Assembly (NCBI GenBank): GCA_022376515.1
Contig: WTXI01000143.1
Coordinates: 31,516-95,515 of the forward strand
DNA: 64,000 nt
Source: Lactifluus volemus
Taxonomy: Eukaryota > Basidiomycota > Agaricomycetes > Russulales > Russulaceae
Reading direction: 5' to 3'
The notes beneath the pieces are model-generated. The model was not told the DNA's origin, ran no database searches, and was given only the letters and a program-made list of their open reading frames with translations. The translations under genes and the position numbers were made by a program. Every line of letters begins with the position of its first letter. Position 1 is the stretch's first letter. This document shows positions 1 to 11,450 of the stretch, one piece after another.

Positions 1-847
1 AGACGCGGCTTGCTGTAGACGTGGGGTAGGGGCACGATAGAAGGTCGAAACCTAGTACGAGGTTTTGACAAGGAGAACACCGAGAGTTGACTGCTGATAG
101 AAAACACATTGTGAACAAAGACTGTCTCATTTTTGCCGCTGTGAGCGGACCTCCAAGTCATCACAAGTTGATTCGGGCCAACTGCGTCCAAATGTACAGA
201 TAACCTTTGTCAGAGAACAAATGCCAGTGAGTGGCACGGTCGGTGTATTCTCTCTAAAAGCGATACAGCGACTGAGTAAGATAACAAAGAAGGAATAATA
301 CTAATCTATGCTGTCTCTGCATTGCCGTTCCGACGTTCACAAATAGGGTTATATGCGCTCATCTCGGCAATAAACTCCAGCAAAGGTTAATGCCCTCAGA
401 TCGGGGTCAACAAGGATGGCGAGTTGTTCGAATGCTTCTGAAATGAAGGTTTAAGCCAGTTCAGTAGAATTTGAAGACTACAGCTGCGTACCTATTTCTG
501 GTCCTCAACTTCACCCTGATCACCACACCCTCCATTTATATGTCCTCACTGTGTGTACACCACTCTTCTCATGCACGGCAGCAGTCAGCCGTCAACGAGG
601 TCACCAACAGGGTTCCACGTTCAGAACCTCGGTGCCGCGCCAGGCCAGAGACGATGGTCAGTAGGTGGGCAGCCAATGAGGGAGTCGAGTGCAAAAAGCG
701 AGAGACCAGTGTGCGTTGGCAAGGACTTATGATGTATAGCGGAGCCTAAACCAATGTCGATTGGGAACGAGCGAGTTCTATAGTTACAATGCTTAGCTAG
801 AACGACCTTGCTGTAGAGCCTGGCAGGGAAATGGGAAACCGCATAGG
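1..847. other. No gene recognised
   Basis: Nothing supportable is seen here. The open frames in this stretch are short, start at non-ATG codons and show no family similarity. The stretch lies upstream or downstream of a decayed GOT1-like gene and is probably intergenic. Confidence 0.4.
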
Positions 848-869
848 CTAGGGTGGACGCCATGCATCG

Positions 870-1360
870 GTGGGACTTCCAAAAACTGGGAGGTGTAGTA
901 GTGGTATGGCAAGCGCGAGATGTTTAGAGGAAAATGTGAGGGGCAGCGACTTGGAGCGTAGAGGTATCGTAGTTACTCGAATGGGAGCGACAAAACAGGT
1001 AGTGAGGGGGCAGGACGGAGACACGGCCAGAAAAGCGCGTACGCACCCAAAAAGATTGAGGAACCCGAACATCTCCACCAACACGCCAATGGGTGGCCAC
1101 TTGAGAAAGACGAGGAGGATGCCTCCGAGGAAGCAGACGGTCCTACGTAGCTTGTTCCTCCGCGCGAAAAAGTAAAACGTCTTTTGTGGGCCGGTGATGA
1201 GGAAGGGGCCTCCGAGGAATAGGATCTGGTGCGTGTGTATCGAGGGAGTGATTATAATAATAATAATGATAACTAGCATGAGGGTGGAGAGATAGATTGC
1301 GCACATTTCCGAGGGCGAGGAGAGCACCGTCAAATCAAAGAAGAGCACGGCGAGCCGCAC
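870..1360 (-). pseudogene. GOT1-like Golgi transport protein, decayed copy
   Basis: The translated minus strand matches the Got1/Sft2-like small membrane protein family, which acts in vesicle traffic at the Golgi. One exon reads GALLALGN and ends at a GTGCGC donor. After a CACCAG acceptor the next exon reads ILFLGGPFLITG, then a conserved block containing FARRNKL and GGILLVF, and ends near FGFLNLFG at a second GTGCGT donor. A weak last piece (LPVFGSP) lies near 880. Two hydrophobic segments are visible, as expected for the family. No N-terminal exon or start codon was found. A 5-nt insertion sits between FFD and GALLALGN, where the family normally runs straight through, so the frame breaks. 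I infer a pseudogene. An intact gene with unusual splicing cannot be excluded. Confidence 0.65.
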
Positions 1361-1549
1361 CGCCCCGGGTCCGCTTGATCAACAACGCTGCCCTTCTGGG
1401 TGACTGTGTGATCACCATCGGAACGTGCTCCGAGCACACCTTCTCTATGGTGTTTGGTGATCGATCGTCAAACTGGGCATGCATCGAAACCTGCACTAAA
1501 CTTTTTTGGGCGAGCTCTCTGTGAAGTATAAAGTAGCACAGGTATTTCT

Positions 1550-1990
1550 GTAGGTAGCGCTTAATGCTGATGTCCAGCTATATAGGAAGAAGAAAGTTAT
1601 ATATTTGCATATCCCGCTGTAAGTGATGAGTACTTTGGGTACTGAGTTCTCGGTGAAGAAGCATTTGGCACAATATCAACAACCTAACCAATACCTGAGA
1701 ATTACATCTAGTTCAATAAGTACGGATATCAACTAATACACCCCTTGTCCATATCTCAATTTATTTCTTCGCAGCAGTAAGGCGACGTACTCACCAGCGT
1801 TTTTTCGGTCTCTCTTGATCTCCTTTCCTTTCCCACTCCTGAGATTTCTAGTTCTTCCCAGCTACTCAACCAAGTGCCCCGTCCTAAGTTACAAGCTGGA
1901 TCTTGATGCATTTCGCGTATGCTTGACAGGTTCGGGTGCTTCACAAATTCTCGACGGACGTACTCGACCAATCTAGGTGAAGAGTTCAAT
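1550..1990. repeat. Dispersed repeat R1, copy 1
   Basis: This stretch is similar, with indels, to 10805-11450. Shared landmarks in order are a cacaatatcaac block, a cctgagaatta block, ccgctactcaaccaagt-like sequence, and the stretch around gacggacgtactcgaccaat. It lies just 3' of the decayed Goodbye-NACHT gene. The minus strand can be read as LVEYVRREFVKHP, and the second copy as LVEYVRRGFGKHP, but no function is recognised. Confidence 0.6.
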
Positions 1991-2009
1991 TGATAAATTT
2001 GTGCTCGGG

Positions 2010-3521
2010 GACGTTTTTCCTTTGTTCCCGCTCATCGTGGAGGGAGACATAATGGGAGTTCAACCGATTAAGGACAGCTTCAATGTCGGTCTCGGGGCGA
2101 GTAGTGACGCATATGCATAGATTTGGAAGGTCCAATTTGACAAGTGCTTCCAAGAGCACTAGGACCCTTCTACGGGAATGATATGCCGTAGGCATTCGAA
2201 CACCCGTCAAGAGCGTCTATAATACTGTAGATTCGGGGGTGTCCAGCACGTAGGAACATCACTGCGTAAGTGCAGCGTCACTAGGACCTTGCAAGCCATC
2301 GCGGTGCTTTGAATAGAACTTGAAAAGAATCTCGGAGTTGGAGTTGGACTGGTCGCAAAGCTGGAACAGAATTGAGGACAACAAGCCCCGAGGATCCTCC
2401 CTTTGGTCGTCTCTGAAATCGCAATAAAAGAACGCCATAGAGGCCGATCCAGACTTGCGCATGTCGTCGATAGCATCGACGATCGTCGAACTTGACAATG
2501 ATATGAGTTCAACTTGCCACATCGTAAGATACTAGGAAAGTAATGTACCAAAGTGTGGTCTTCCCAGCGCCGGCTAAGAAAACAGAGGCTTTCAGTCTCA
2601 ATATGTAGGGTTTAATAAAGGGGGACTAACGTTCGCCACAAATCCACAAGAGAGAACCGGATGGCTTCTATTCCGAGAATGTGTCGCCTCGGATGATCCA
2701 TGTCGCGGTCCGGCAATGGTGAGCACCGCACGCGATGTTGTGGTTTTTCCACGGGTCTGACGGGCAGAGCCAACTTTGAAGGTCTCGCCGCATCTGGTCG
2801 CCACCTGTGAGACAGACATCCAAATTCAGCAGAGGAGGAATTCCTCACCTGCTCCGAAAACCGTGACTGCGATGGACGCCCTTAAAGGTCTGCCCAATGA
2901 CCCCCCAATCCACGTTCTGGCTGAGTCTCTCTACCTTTCGCAGCGGCACCTCAACCTCCGAGTCATTTCTTCCTAAAGCTTCTTTCCGATTGCCTCTGCG
3001 CCGCGTTAAATCTAAAAATGCCTTGATGAGGAAAACTCACTTAGTAGTCCTTGCTCATACTGCATGGTCACAAGGGAAAGGGTAGAGAACAGCTCGACCA
3101 AGGTTTCCATGAATATATCTATCACGCCTGGTGTAAGAGGGATCCTGGTATAACAATCAAGGCGTCGGAGGAAGACTTTAACAGGTGTCCAAATGCTTCG
3201 AAGTTTATGGCCCCGACGGACCTTGGTCGCGATACATGTCATTGAGACAACGTATATGGCTGAGCGATACTATGATCACCTTGCCGATGCGTAATCGAAA
3301 TTCAAGCGCTACTCGTTGAAGATACTCCAGGGCGTATTCGCAGACTCACATCTCGTCAGCTCATGTATGGGTCTATTCCTGTGTATATCGAAGTCTTCCC
3401 TCGTCCTGCGTTCGTACTCTTTAATGGAAGAATCAAGAAGTGGCTGAATAACAAGAGGACGAGATGGCTGCGTAGAGCCAATATCATCCATATCAATACT
3501 CGATGGTCGAGAGGGAGGCAT
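2010..3521 (-). pseudogene. Goodbye-NACHT NLR-like gene, decayed
   Basis: This is a basidiomycete STAND gene of a different subfamily from the C2-NACHT-WD40 genes to the right. From an ATG at 3521 the first exon reads a Goodbye-type N-terminus (IKEYERRTREDF, RCESAN). A second piece near 3240-3050 reads FLRRLDCYTRIPLTP and ETLVELFSTLSLVT, and a third reads EVPLRKVERLS. Next comes the pre-NACHT block WKNHNIACGAHH. The Walker A motif GEPGAGKT is split by an intron: the donor is GTTAGT near 2630 and the acceptor lies near 2573. It continues as FYCDFRDDQ with a later TTRPE. A TAG replaces the expected tryptophan just after the DTFSE motif before Walker A, and the frame also breaks between pieces, so the gene is dead. 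No ankyrin or WD40 part follows. Confidence 0.72.
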
Positions 3522-3739
3522 CAACCGGCTCTTTATAAGGGAGTTGAAGGGTAATAGCAGTAGATCTAGAGGGAGAAAGAAGGGGCATCATAGCTAGCAT
3601 CGATAAGTGCCAACCAAGAACATGCAAGGACCTACCCTTGTACGCATGCATCTATACACCAATATGGAAACAGATGCCCATATCTCAGGCTTCGCAGACC
3701 TAACTTGAGGGTGCCAGTGATTGTCTTGCCTGGAATTGG

Positions 3740-4365
3740 GACAGGAAAATGGAGACTTCTGTATTCCAGGGGTCCTCGACAATACCACTGGAGCCACCAT
3801 TTATTGTACACTTTGCTTGCGCTTGACGGGCTTCGGGTGACTTCACAAACCCTCGCCATAAATGTACTGGGCCGATGACAAAACGGAGAAAATTAATGAC
3901 TTTGGGCGTGCACAAAGCTGAGACGGGTACTGTAAAGCAACATCACCGAGCATCGGAGGTGAATATGTCATCTTGAGACGCGGGTTCCAGGCTGAGATCT
4001 GAGATCCCATAAAGTGTCAATGCTGTACCTGGGCGCAAAGCGGACTTTACCCGTTTGAGGTTATCCCGTCCTCGCAAACGCGTGACAACATGATTTTTTC
4101 GCAAGTGAACTGAGAGGCATTTGCTTCCGTCTCCGCCACTAATACAGTGCGGTCCCCACTGCGACACCTCTTTATTAAATGAAATATCGATAGTCAACAC
4201 CACTTCCTCGGCATAGAATTCCACCTCGGCGCGCCACTCAGGCTTCTTCCCAACTACCTCCATCTCTTCATTGGTAGAGAAAGATGGCTATGAGAGCTTA
4301 GTAGGGCTATCGCGGTTCTGCGCCTTGTCCTAAATGTAAACCAGCGTCTCTCCAGGTACGCACGC
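3740..4365. repeat. Decayed duplicate of the 11.34-12.55 kb region
   Basis: Blocks here occur in the same order as at 11340-12545. An R1-like piece (near 3820-3890) is followed by cggactttacccgtttga (near 4031), then by a stretch near 4220-4365 matching the 3' end of the first coding exon of the plus-strand gene at 11757, including its splice donor context cctctccaggtacgc. Most of that exon is deleted here and the frame is not open. This is a relic, not a gene. Confidence 0.65.
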
Positions 4366-5100
4366 AAATCTTCTCTTAGTGATGTGTTCATACCCATGTT
4401 CCTAGCAGTGGCATCATTACAATATGGGGAGACCACCACGCTAAACAAACCAGGACAGACTTCATCCTCTGCACATTCACTTACTACCGGGATCAGGAGC
4501 TGTGTCGTCTATGTGCCCGATGCAAGAACTCGGTGGAGAAGGTGCGTTCTTTGATACGTCCTGTACATGCTACTTTACGCCCTTGGATTGACATGGCATC
4601 ACAGTGTCGACAACTTCTACAGTCAGAGAGGGGCAAGCCTCAAAGGACCTGGGCCATAACTGCCAATCTCGCTTCACAGACATTCCTAGTTTCTAATGAC
4701 GGAGACGTCAAAGGTATATGAAGTTGAGGGTCGTGGCTTTAACTATCTCACTTCCGGTTCCCATTACTATTTACATTGACCACCCGTAAAATGAAGTGTA
4801 TCCGAAAAACATGTTATCTGATGAAGAAGCAGGGGAGAAATATGACCGAAGCTAGCGCGCCCTTTTAATAGTTGCCTTAACCCCGCCATAGTTGCCCTAG
4901 AATTCATCCATGCCCCTCGTTTACGTTCTTCCCCTTCACCCTCTGCACGATCTCATCTGCCTGTCAGGCCCGGTGGGTCATCAAGAGATCGCAAAGGGGG
5001 CTTCCCGAACGGTTGGATACTCCCAGGCTCTACTTGGAAGCCTCTGATGTATATATAGTGATCGACAGACGAGCTATCATCCTATGAATAAACAGACGGA
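4366..5100. other. No gene recognised
   Basis: I see only short chance frames here. The stretch sits 3' of the small minus-strand gene at 5101-5882 and may contain its 3' UTR. No repeat or element boundary was recognised. Confidence 0.4.
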
Positions 5101-5882
5101 TCAGTACTTGTCAGGTTGACGTGGCCCAAGACAACGGACTTGACTTGGAATACTGGCATGATGCCGCACATGATTATAGATGTTGTCCTCGACTTGCCAT
5201 TGTAAATACACCTGAGCTTCGGGGAGTGGTTCGGAAGCCAGCTGTGCTCTGACATTTTTCTCCAAAAATACAGCCGCGGCCCACGAGGTTACCACACTAT
5301 ATCCGGTGACGAGAATGATGTCCTTTATATCAGTTTCGGGGAAACGCCTCTTCGCAAAGTCCTTCGCAAAGTCGAAGAACCTCTTAGCGTTGTTATCGTC
5401 CTTCAGATATTTCTTGATCTTCTTCGACGCTGACCCATGAAAATCTTCACAGTAGGCTTTAAATGGAAGGTGCAATACTGCTCCGGTCCTCTCCCTCAGC
5501 CTCCCCTTGGACAAATAGACTCTCCTACTGGAGGAGACGAGTCAAGCATGGGCGTCGAAATGTTGAAATCCCGTATCACTTACCCGTCCTCCTGGGTCAT
5601 CCTCACAGAATTTGAGTGATAGTCTCCACCATCCAACCAGCTTTTTTGAAATGGGGGTGGGTTCAAAGTGTAGAAACCCTCTGGGACACCATGTCGTTGT
5701 AAAGGATGATCGCTCTTCAACCGTACGTTGAATATGCGAACGAATCTGCCGTCAGATATGAAGCCAACATCGCCGGACATTATACGTGTATCAGGGTCAG
5801 GGTTTGGCTCCCATAACGCCCAGCCAAAAAGTTTGTACTTCTCCTTGAGTTCGTTCCGGTAAACCTCGTGTGGTGAGTGCAT
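5101..5882 (-). CDS. Agaricomycete-expanded protein of unknown function
   Basis: Two exons (5882-5584 and 5500-5101) join in phase across an 83-nt intron (donor GTAAGT, acceptor GGGGAG), giving about 232 residues. The first exon carries the block KLFGWALWEPNP followed by GDVGF. The second carries a basic helical stretch and then ILVTGYSVVTSWAAA. I recognise this order (LWEP, then GDVGF, then LVTG...TSWAAA) from a large uncharacterised protein family in mushroom-forming fungi. I do not know its function. There is no signal peptide, membrane span or catalytic motif. The ATG at 5882 keeps the phase, but a splice acceptor lies just upstream, so a further 5' exon is possible and the protein may be longer. 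Both exons are free of stops, so I treat the gene as intact or slightly truncated. Confidence 0.6.
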
Positions 5883-6375
5883 CAGACGTGAGAACTGAAG
5901 GCACAATTATCGCTCAAAACAGGTGTATTATGTGGAGCAGCATTCTGCGAGCGCTCATACTGAGTAGGCTATCAGTCTGCGCACTGGCACTTGTCATCAA
6001 TTACGCCCAAGTACATCTAGGAGTCTCGATGTTTTTGAAAAAAAAAGCTTGAACACAAAGAATGCCCTCATTTATTACGTGATCTTAGACCATATGATCC
6101 CCCACATCGTGATCCCCAATCATCCTCTTATCTTTAGCCTTTGCTTTCTGTTTCACATTTCTAGCGTATATACATGGCTCAGAGGAGACCACTCATATCT
6201 CTTCATGCTAAAACCATCACAGATTTATACTGTAAATAAAGGTCAGGCCAAGATGGTCGCGATTATGAGTCAATCCAACCTAAGTTCTTTATGCTCATTT
6301 TCCTCTCGCTCTCCCCGCGCTTGTGAACCTACACACCATCTTTTAGCTCTTCTATTTCTCCTGCTTTCCGCCCAA
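5883..6375. other. No gene recognised
   Basis: The stretch is AT-rich with only short chance frames. It lies between the small minus-strand gene and the broken tail of the second ankyrin array. Confidence 0.4.
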
Positions 6376-6377
6376 GC

Positions 6378-6672
6378 TCACCTGTGTACCCTCCATCGCA
6401 CGCACAGTGGTATAGTTGAGCAACAATCAAGTTCTGGATGTCCTCCCTGCGATGCCAAGTGTAATGCATTCCACTCGTGGTTGTCCAGAGCATTTGCATC
6501 CGCATCGTGCTCAAGGAGGACCCGAACAACTTCCAGATCTTCTTCTTCCGCTGCTATGTGCAATGGAGTCCAGCCGTTAACCTTGTCTCGGCAGTTCCTA
6601 TCGAAGGAAGCGAATGACATCTATATGTCCTTCCCCTGACGCAAGGTGCAGAGGAGTCCGGTGATCATTGTC
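6378..6672 (-). pseudogene. Broken 3' tail of second ankyrin array
   Basis: This continues ankyrin array 2 beyond its stop codon. It still encodes ankyrin sequence (TPLHIAAEE, NALHLASQGG) matching the end of array 1. A small deletion near 6600 removes most of the loop found as FLLGNGADVNC in array 1. The in-frame TAG at about 6675 corresponds to a CAG codon in array 1. I infer that it was once translated and is now untranslated tail. Confidence 0.7.
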
Positions 6673-8985
6673 CTAGGAATTTGCATCCCCACCATGGTCG
6701 ATGAGCATCTGAACCATATTTAAGCAATCCCCTTGGAAAGCTATGTGCAAGGGAGTCTGATTGATATAGTCCAGGGCATTGACATCGGCACCCTGGTTCA
6801 GAAGGAGCTGAGCAACTTCCAAATGCCTAAATGGAAACGCCCCATGAAGTGGAGTCTGTAGACGTTCTTCTCGTGACACCAAATGCAGTGGTGTCTGCTG
6901 GTTTTTGTCCTTGGCATTCACACTTGCTCCATACTCGAGAAGGACCTGAACAACTTCCAGACGTCCGTATTGTGACGCTAGGTGCAACGGGGTCTTATTT
7001 TCTTCATCCGTGGTATTTATGTCCGCGCCATACTTCAATAGGACCTGGACGGCTTCCCTGAGCCCTCCTTGCGACGCCAAATGCAAGGGACTCCGGTGAC
7101 TCTCGTCGAAGCTATTGGGATCCACTTGATGCTCAAGAAGGACGCGAGCAACATTAGCATGTCCTTCTTCCGACGCCAAATGCAACGGAGTGCAGTCGTT
7201 ATCGTCCCTGGGATTAGTGTATGCGCCGCGGTGGAGGAGGACTTGAACAATATCCGCATGCCCCTCTGCGGATGCTTTATGCAACGCAGTCCAGTTATAG
7301 CTGTCCGTAGCATTTATATCTGCGCCACGGTCGAGGAGAATTTCAGTAATCGCAAGACGTCCGGAGTGCAAAGCCACATGCAAGGGGGGCCAGTTCCTGT
7401 TTTCCCGAGCGTTGACATCCGCATGACATTCAAGAAGGAGCTGAGTAACTTTTAGCTGTCCTTCTTGTACAGCCCAATGCAGAGGAGTCATGCTATCGTT
7501 GTTCCAAGCATCCACATCTGCGCCACGATCGAGAAGGAGCTGAGCAATCCTCGAATCTCCTTTTTGTGATGCCACGTGCAATAGGGTCTTGTCTCTTTCG
7601 TCCTGTGCATGTGCATCTGTGACGTAGTCTGGAAGGATCTCAGAAACTCGGAAATATTCTCGTGGCGGCTTCGAAAATGATGGAGTGTTATTATCGCTGC
7701 TCCGGAGTGAGTTACACATAGATTGAACATCATGTGCCAGTGAGAGACTTACGTGTGTAAAAGAGTCCGAGTCTGCTTGTCCTCCTCCACATGTTTTCCC
7801 GATGCCAGATGTAGTGGAGTATCGCCATTCTTGTTGCGGGAATTCGCATCCGCATCGTGCTCAAGGAGGACCCGAACAACTTCCAGATCTCCTTCTTCCG
7901 CTGCTATGTGCAATAGAGTCCAGCCGTTAACCTTGTCTCGGCAGTTCACATCTGCCCCGTTCCCGAGAAGGAAGCGAATGACATCTATATGTCCTTCCCC
8001 TGACGCAAGGTGCAGAGGAGTCCGGTGATCATTGTCCTGGGAATTTACATCCCCATCATGCTCGATGAGCACCCGAACTATATTTAAGCAACCCCCTTGG
8101 GAAGCTATATGCAAGGGAGTTTGATTGTCATCGTCCAGGGCATTGATCTCGGCACCCTGGTTCAGAAGGAGCTGAGCAACTTCCAGATGCCTAAATGGAA
8201 ATGCCCCATGAAGTGGAGTCTGTAGACGTTCTTCTCGTGACACCAAATGCAGTGGTGTCTGCTGGTTTTTGTCATTGGCATTTACACTTGCTCCATACTC
8301 GAGAAGGACCTGAACAACTTCCAGACGTCCGTATTGTGACGCTAGGTGCAACGGGGTCTTCTTTTCTTCATCTATGGTATTCATGTCCGCGTCATACTTC
8401 AATAGGACCTGGACAGCCTCCCTGAGTCCTCCTTGCGATGCCCAATGCAAGGGACTCCGGTGACTCTCGTCGAGGCTATCGGGATCCGCTCCATGCTCAA
8501 GAAGGACGCGGGCAACATCGAAATGTCCTTCTTGCGACGCCAGATGCAACGGAGTGCAGTCGTTATCGTCCCTGGAATTAGTGTATGCGCCGCGGAGGAG
8601 GAGGACCTGAACAACATCCGCATGCCCCTCTGCGGATGCTTTATGCAACGCGGTCCAGTTATAGCTGTCCGTAGCATTTATATCTGCGCCACGGTCGAGG
8701 AGAATTTCAGCAATCGCAAGACGTCCGGAGTGCAAAGCCAAATGCAAGGGGGGCCAGTTCCTGTTGTCCCGAGCGTTGGCATCCGCATGACGTTCAAGAA
8801 GGAGCCGAGTGTCTTTTAGCTGTCCTTCTTGTACAGCCCAATGCAGAGGAGTCATGTCCCGGGCATCCACACCTGCGCCACGATCGAGAAGGAGCCGAGC
8901 AATCCTCGAATCTCCTTTTAGTGATGCCACGTGCAATGGGGTCTTGTCGCTTTCGTCCTGTGCAGTGACGTCTCGTGTGCCCGGA
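6673..8985 (-). repeat. Duplicated ankyrin array (two large copies)
   Basis: Array 1 spans about 8985-7751 and array 2 about 7620-6673. They match repeat by repeat. Both contain the same abnormal repeat (SREERLQTPLHGAFPFRHLE), an ankyrin unit with part of its helices deleted. The shared defect shows that the whole array was duplicated after the deletion arose. Confidence 0.85.
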
Positions 8986-10560
8986 AGACATCGCCTGTCA
9001 TCCCCAAATCGCCAGCCTCCTTTATAAGGCAATTTTCTGATTTGTGCGTCCAGTTCTTTGTCCCCTTCATCAGATCGACGACTCGACGATCCAGACCATC
9101 GGGATTACGCACCGGATTCGAACACAGCAACCAAACTCTCAGTGAAAACAGTAGTTTCCGTGCGGAGATTCGCTTGCAGTCGAACGAGGTTCGTGCGGTA
9201 CTGATCAATTTGTTTGTGAACTTGGCCGACAGCATTCTTCATCATCCCCTTTCCTGATAATCAAAATTTTTATGATGAATGACCATTGAGAACCGAGACG
9301 ACGTACCGACTTGTACATCCTTCGCATACGATATGATAAATTTGGCACATTCTGAGACACACTCCAGCATCTCATCCAGAATTTTTGGTTGCATGGACTC
9401 CGGGTTCATGTTCCTCAAAAAGTCCGCATTCTTTACAAAGTCAAACGCATCCAGTATTGCCTGAAGCAGTGTTCTGACATTGTCGTCGTGCTTCAACGGA
9501 TGTAGCAATGTCTGACGGCAGGTGGGAAAGATTATTGACCTATGGATATCCTCCGACAGAGCACGGAAACAAACCTCAGGAATATTTGAGAGCAATATCC
9601 ATGCTAACGTTGCATGGGGGAGCAACTGAAGCGCGAAAGTTCGCTTAGAAAAGCAAAGGATGCACAAGATCGATGTTAGGTAAACGCTTACGATTGGATC
9701 GGCGTCGTCCATCACTCCTTTGACAACATGAATGGCACTCTTCCATACTTTCACGGTATCCATAGCTTCCTCGGAGAAATAGAGGGTATGGGGCATCTTC
9801 GTCTGACTATCTCCTACTGGCCACGCAGAAGAACCCTCAATGGGAAGAGGGACTGAAGAAAATGGAGGACCGGTATCTGCCGTGGGTTGTATGGTTGAGT
9901 CCAGGCCCTTGATGATCTCTGTTGGGAATAAGCTCGTATTCGCTGACACGGTGACTAGAGAGAGTGTGATCGGCTCCGTTGGATGCTTATGTCCGCCAGC
10001 GCCGCTGAAAACAATATCGAATTCTATATGTAGGACACTCAGCCAGATAAATCAATAAGAATTAGAAGATATAGACGGACCACGTCGAGATTCGCAGGAT
10101 ATCTTCTCCTTTCCAACAAGGGTATCTTTCTGGTTGGTCTTTTCCGCATAAAGAGACACTGACATATGGGGGAGTCGCGATAAAACACTGGAAGAGGCTC
10201 AGTTGCATATAAGAGAAAGAAAAAAAAAAAAGGAAATATCCCACAATCCACCAACGAGTTCGTTCCATTGCACCCATCGTTCCACGCTCGGCACAGATCG
10301 TGTCCGCCATGTTGTCTTCCCGTAAGTCACAGTAACGTAAAATTCTCTTTCTTTCCCACGGAGGGTCTTGAGACGTGGAAGGTTGTGAGCTTGAAGGACT
10401 GGCAGGAGTTACTTAGTACTTATCAGTGAAGGGTCGTGAACACACATACCAGTCACTTGGACCATGTGCGAGGTCGGTTGCGCTTCACTGACCTGAGTAC
10501 TACTGATGCGCTCCATTCCAGAGTGTTGAGGATCTGGACTGTGGCAATAAGAGTGAGCAT
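6673..10560 (-). CDS. C2 - NLR linker - ankyrin protein lacking NACHT
   Basis: The N-terminal half is homologous, exon for exon, to NLR loci A-D. It has a C2 domain (VLQAHNLPRL, EFYVTV, then VSLYAEK), a linker, a 17-residue exon (LLPHATLAWILLSNIPE), a helical exon ending in SYAKDVQV, and the block GGWRFGDDRRCLPGTR. In the NLRs this block is followed about 20 residues later by Walker A. Here it continues at once into ankyrin repeats (VTAQDESDKTPLHVA). All joins checked keep phase, including a 48-nt intron at about 9119-9072. Array 1 (to 7751) has about 11 repeats. A GTAAGT intron then joins in phase to array 2, a near copy ending at a stop at 6673. The product is roughly 1,100-1,200 residues. 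It probably sits at membranes through C2 and binds partners through ankyrins. The exact start (ATG at 10560 or upstream) and one N-terminal intron are uncertain. Confidence 0.75.
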
Positions 10561-10804
10561 CGAAGGGGAATAAATTTGGCAAACTACTGCGAGAAAATAC
10601 GGGTGTATTGGTAGCTACAGAACTGTGGATTGAATGCAAGGATGAAGGGTTGAGAGATTCCGAATCGGTGTACTTGCATTGAAGATACGCTTCCGCAGTT
10701 TGCCGGGAAGACACAACAAAGAGCAATACAGTCGGTGGTTGAAACATTGAAAGTCGAAACACTGCAACGGGGTGATTAGGCTTCTCCTGCGTGGGATTCC
10801 GTGG

Positions 10805-11450
10805 ATCACGCATAATGCTGATGTCCATATTCACGCCCCCGAGCTATACGATGGAAGAAAGTCCTGTATTTTCATCCAGCTCTGCAAGTGACGAGTATTT
10901 TGCGTACTAGGTTCTCAACAAAGAAGCTATTTTTGGAGATTAGCCATCAGCTCCGCCTAACTTTCAGTAGGCACAATATCAACAACGACGATTATACGAT
11001 GATTGCAATAATGACTTTTCTTGGTGCATCCATTATGCGAACACCGAGGCGTACTTATACCTGAGAATTAACTCCAGTTCAATAAACCAACTGATACATC
11101 CCGCGCCTATATCTTTCGCAATGCGACGTGGTCACCAATGTTCTCTCCTTTCCTCCCCGCTCTTCAGATTCCCAGTTCCGCTACTCAACCAAGTATCTCA
11201 TCTTACAAGCCTCCATAAATCAATCATGCAAAGGAATCCATGTCCGCCAAAGTCTTTGTGATGGTGTCTCACTCGCGCAGAAACGGACGAATGAATAAAC
11301 TCGCCGTGGAACGGCAATGTGAACATTTTCAACCCTCGTCTCTGGATCTTGACGCATTTCGCGTACGTTCGGGGTGCTTTCCAAATCCTCGACGGACGTA
11401 CTCGACCAATCTAGGTGGAAAATACAATTGGTAATTTTGAGCGGGCGCAA
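10805..11450. repeat. Dispersed repeat R1, copy 2
   Basis: This is similar to 1550-1990, with extra insertions. It lies between the start of the C2-ankyrin gene and the promoter region of the plus-strand gene at 11757. The minus strand is open over a long stretch here (11220-11744), but that frame shows no family similarity and overlaps the presumed promoter. Confidence 0.6.
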
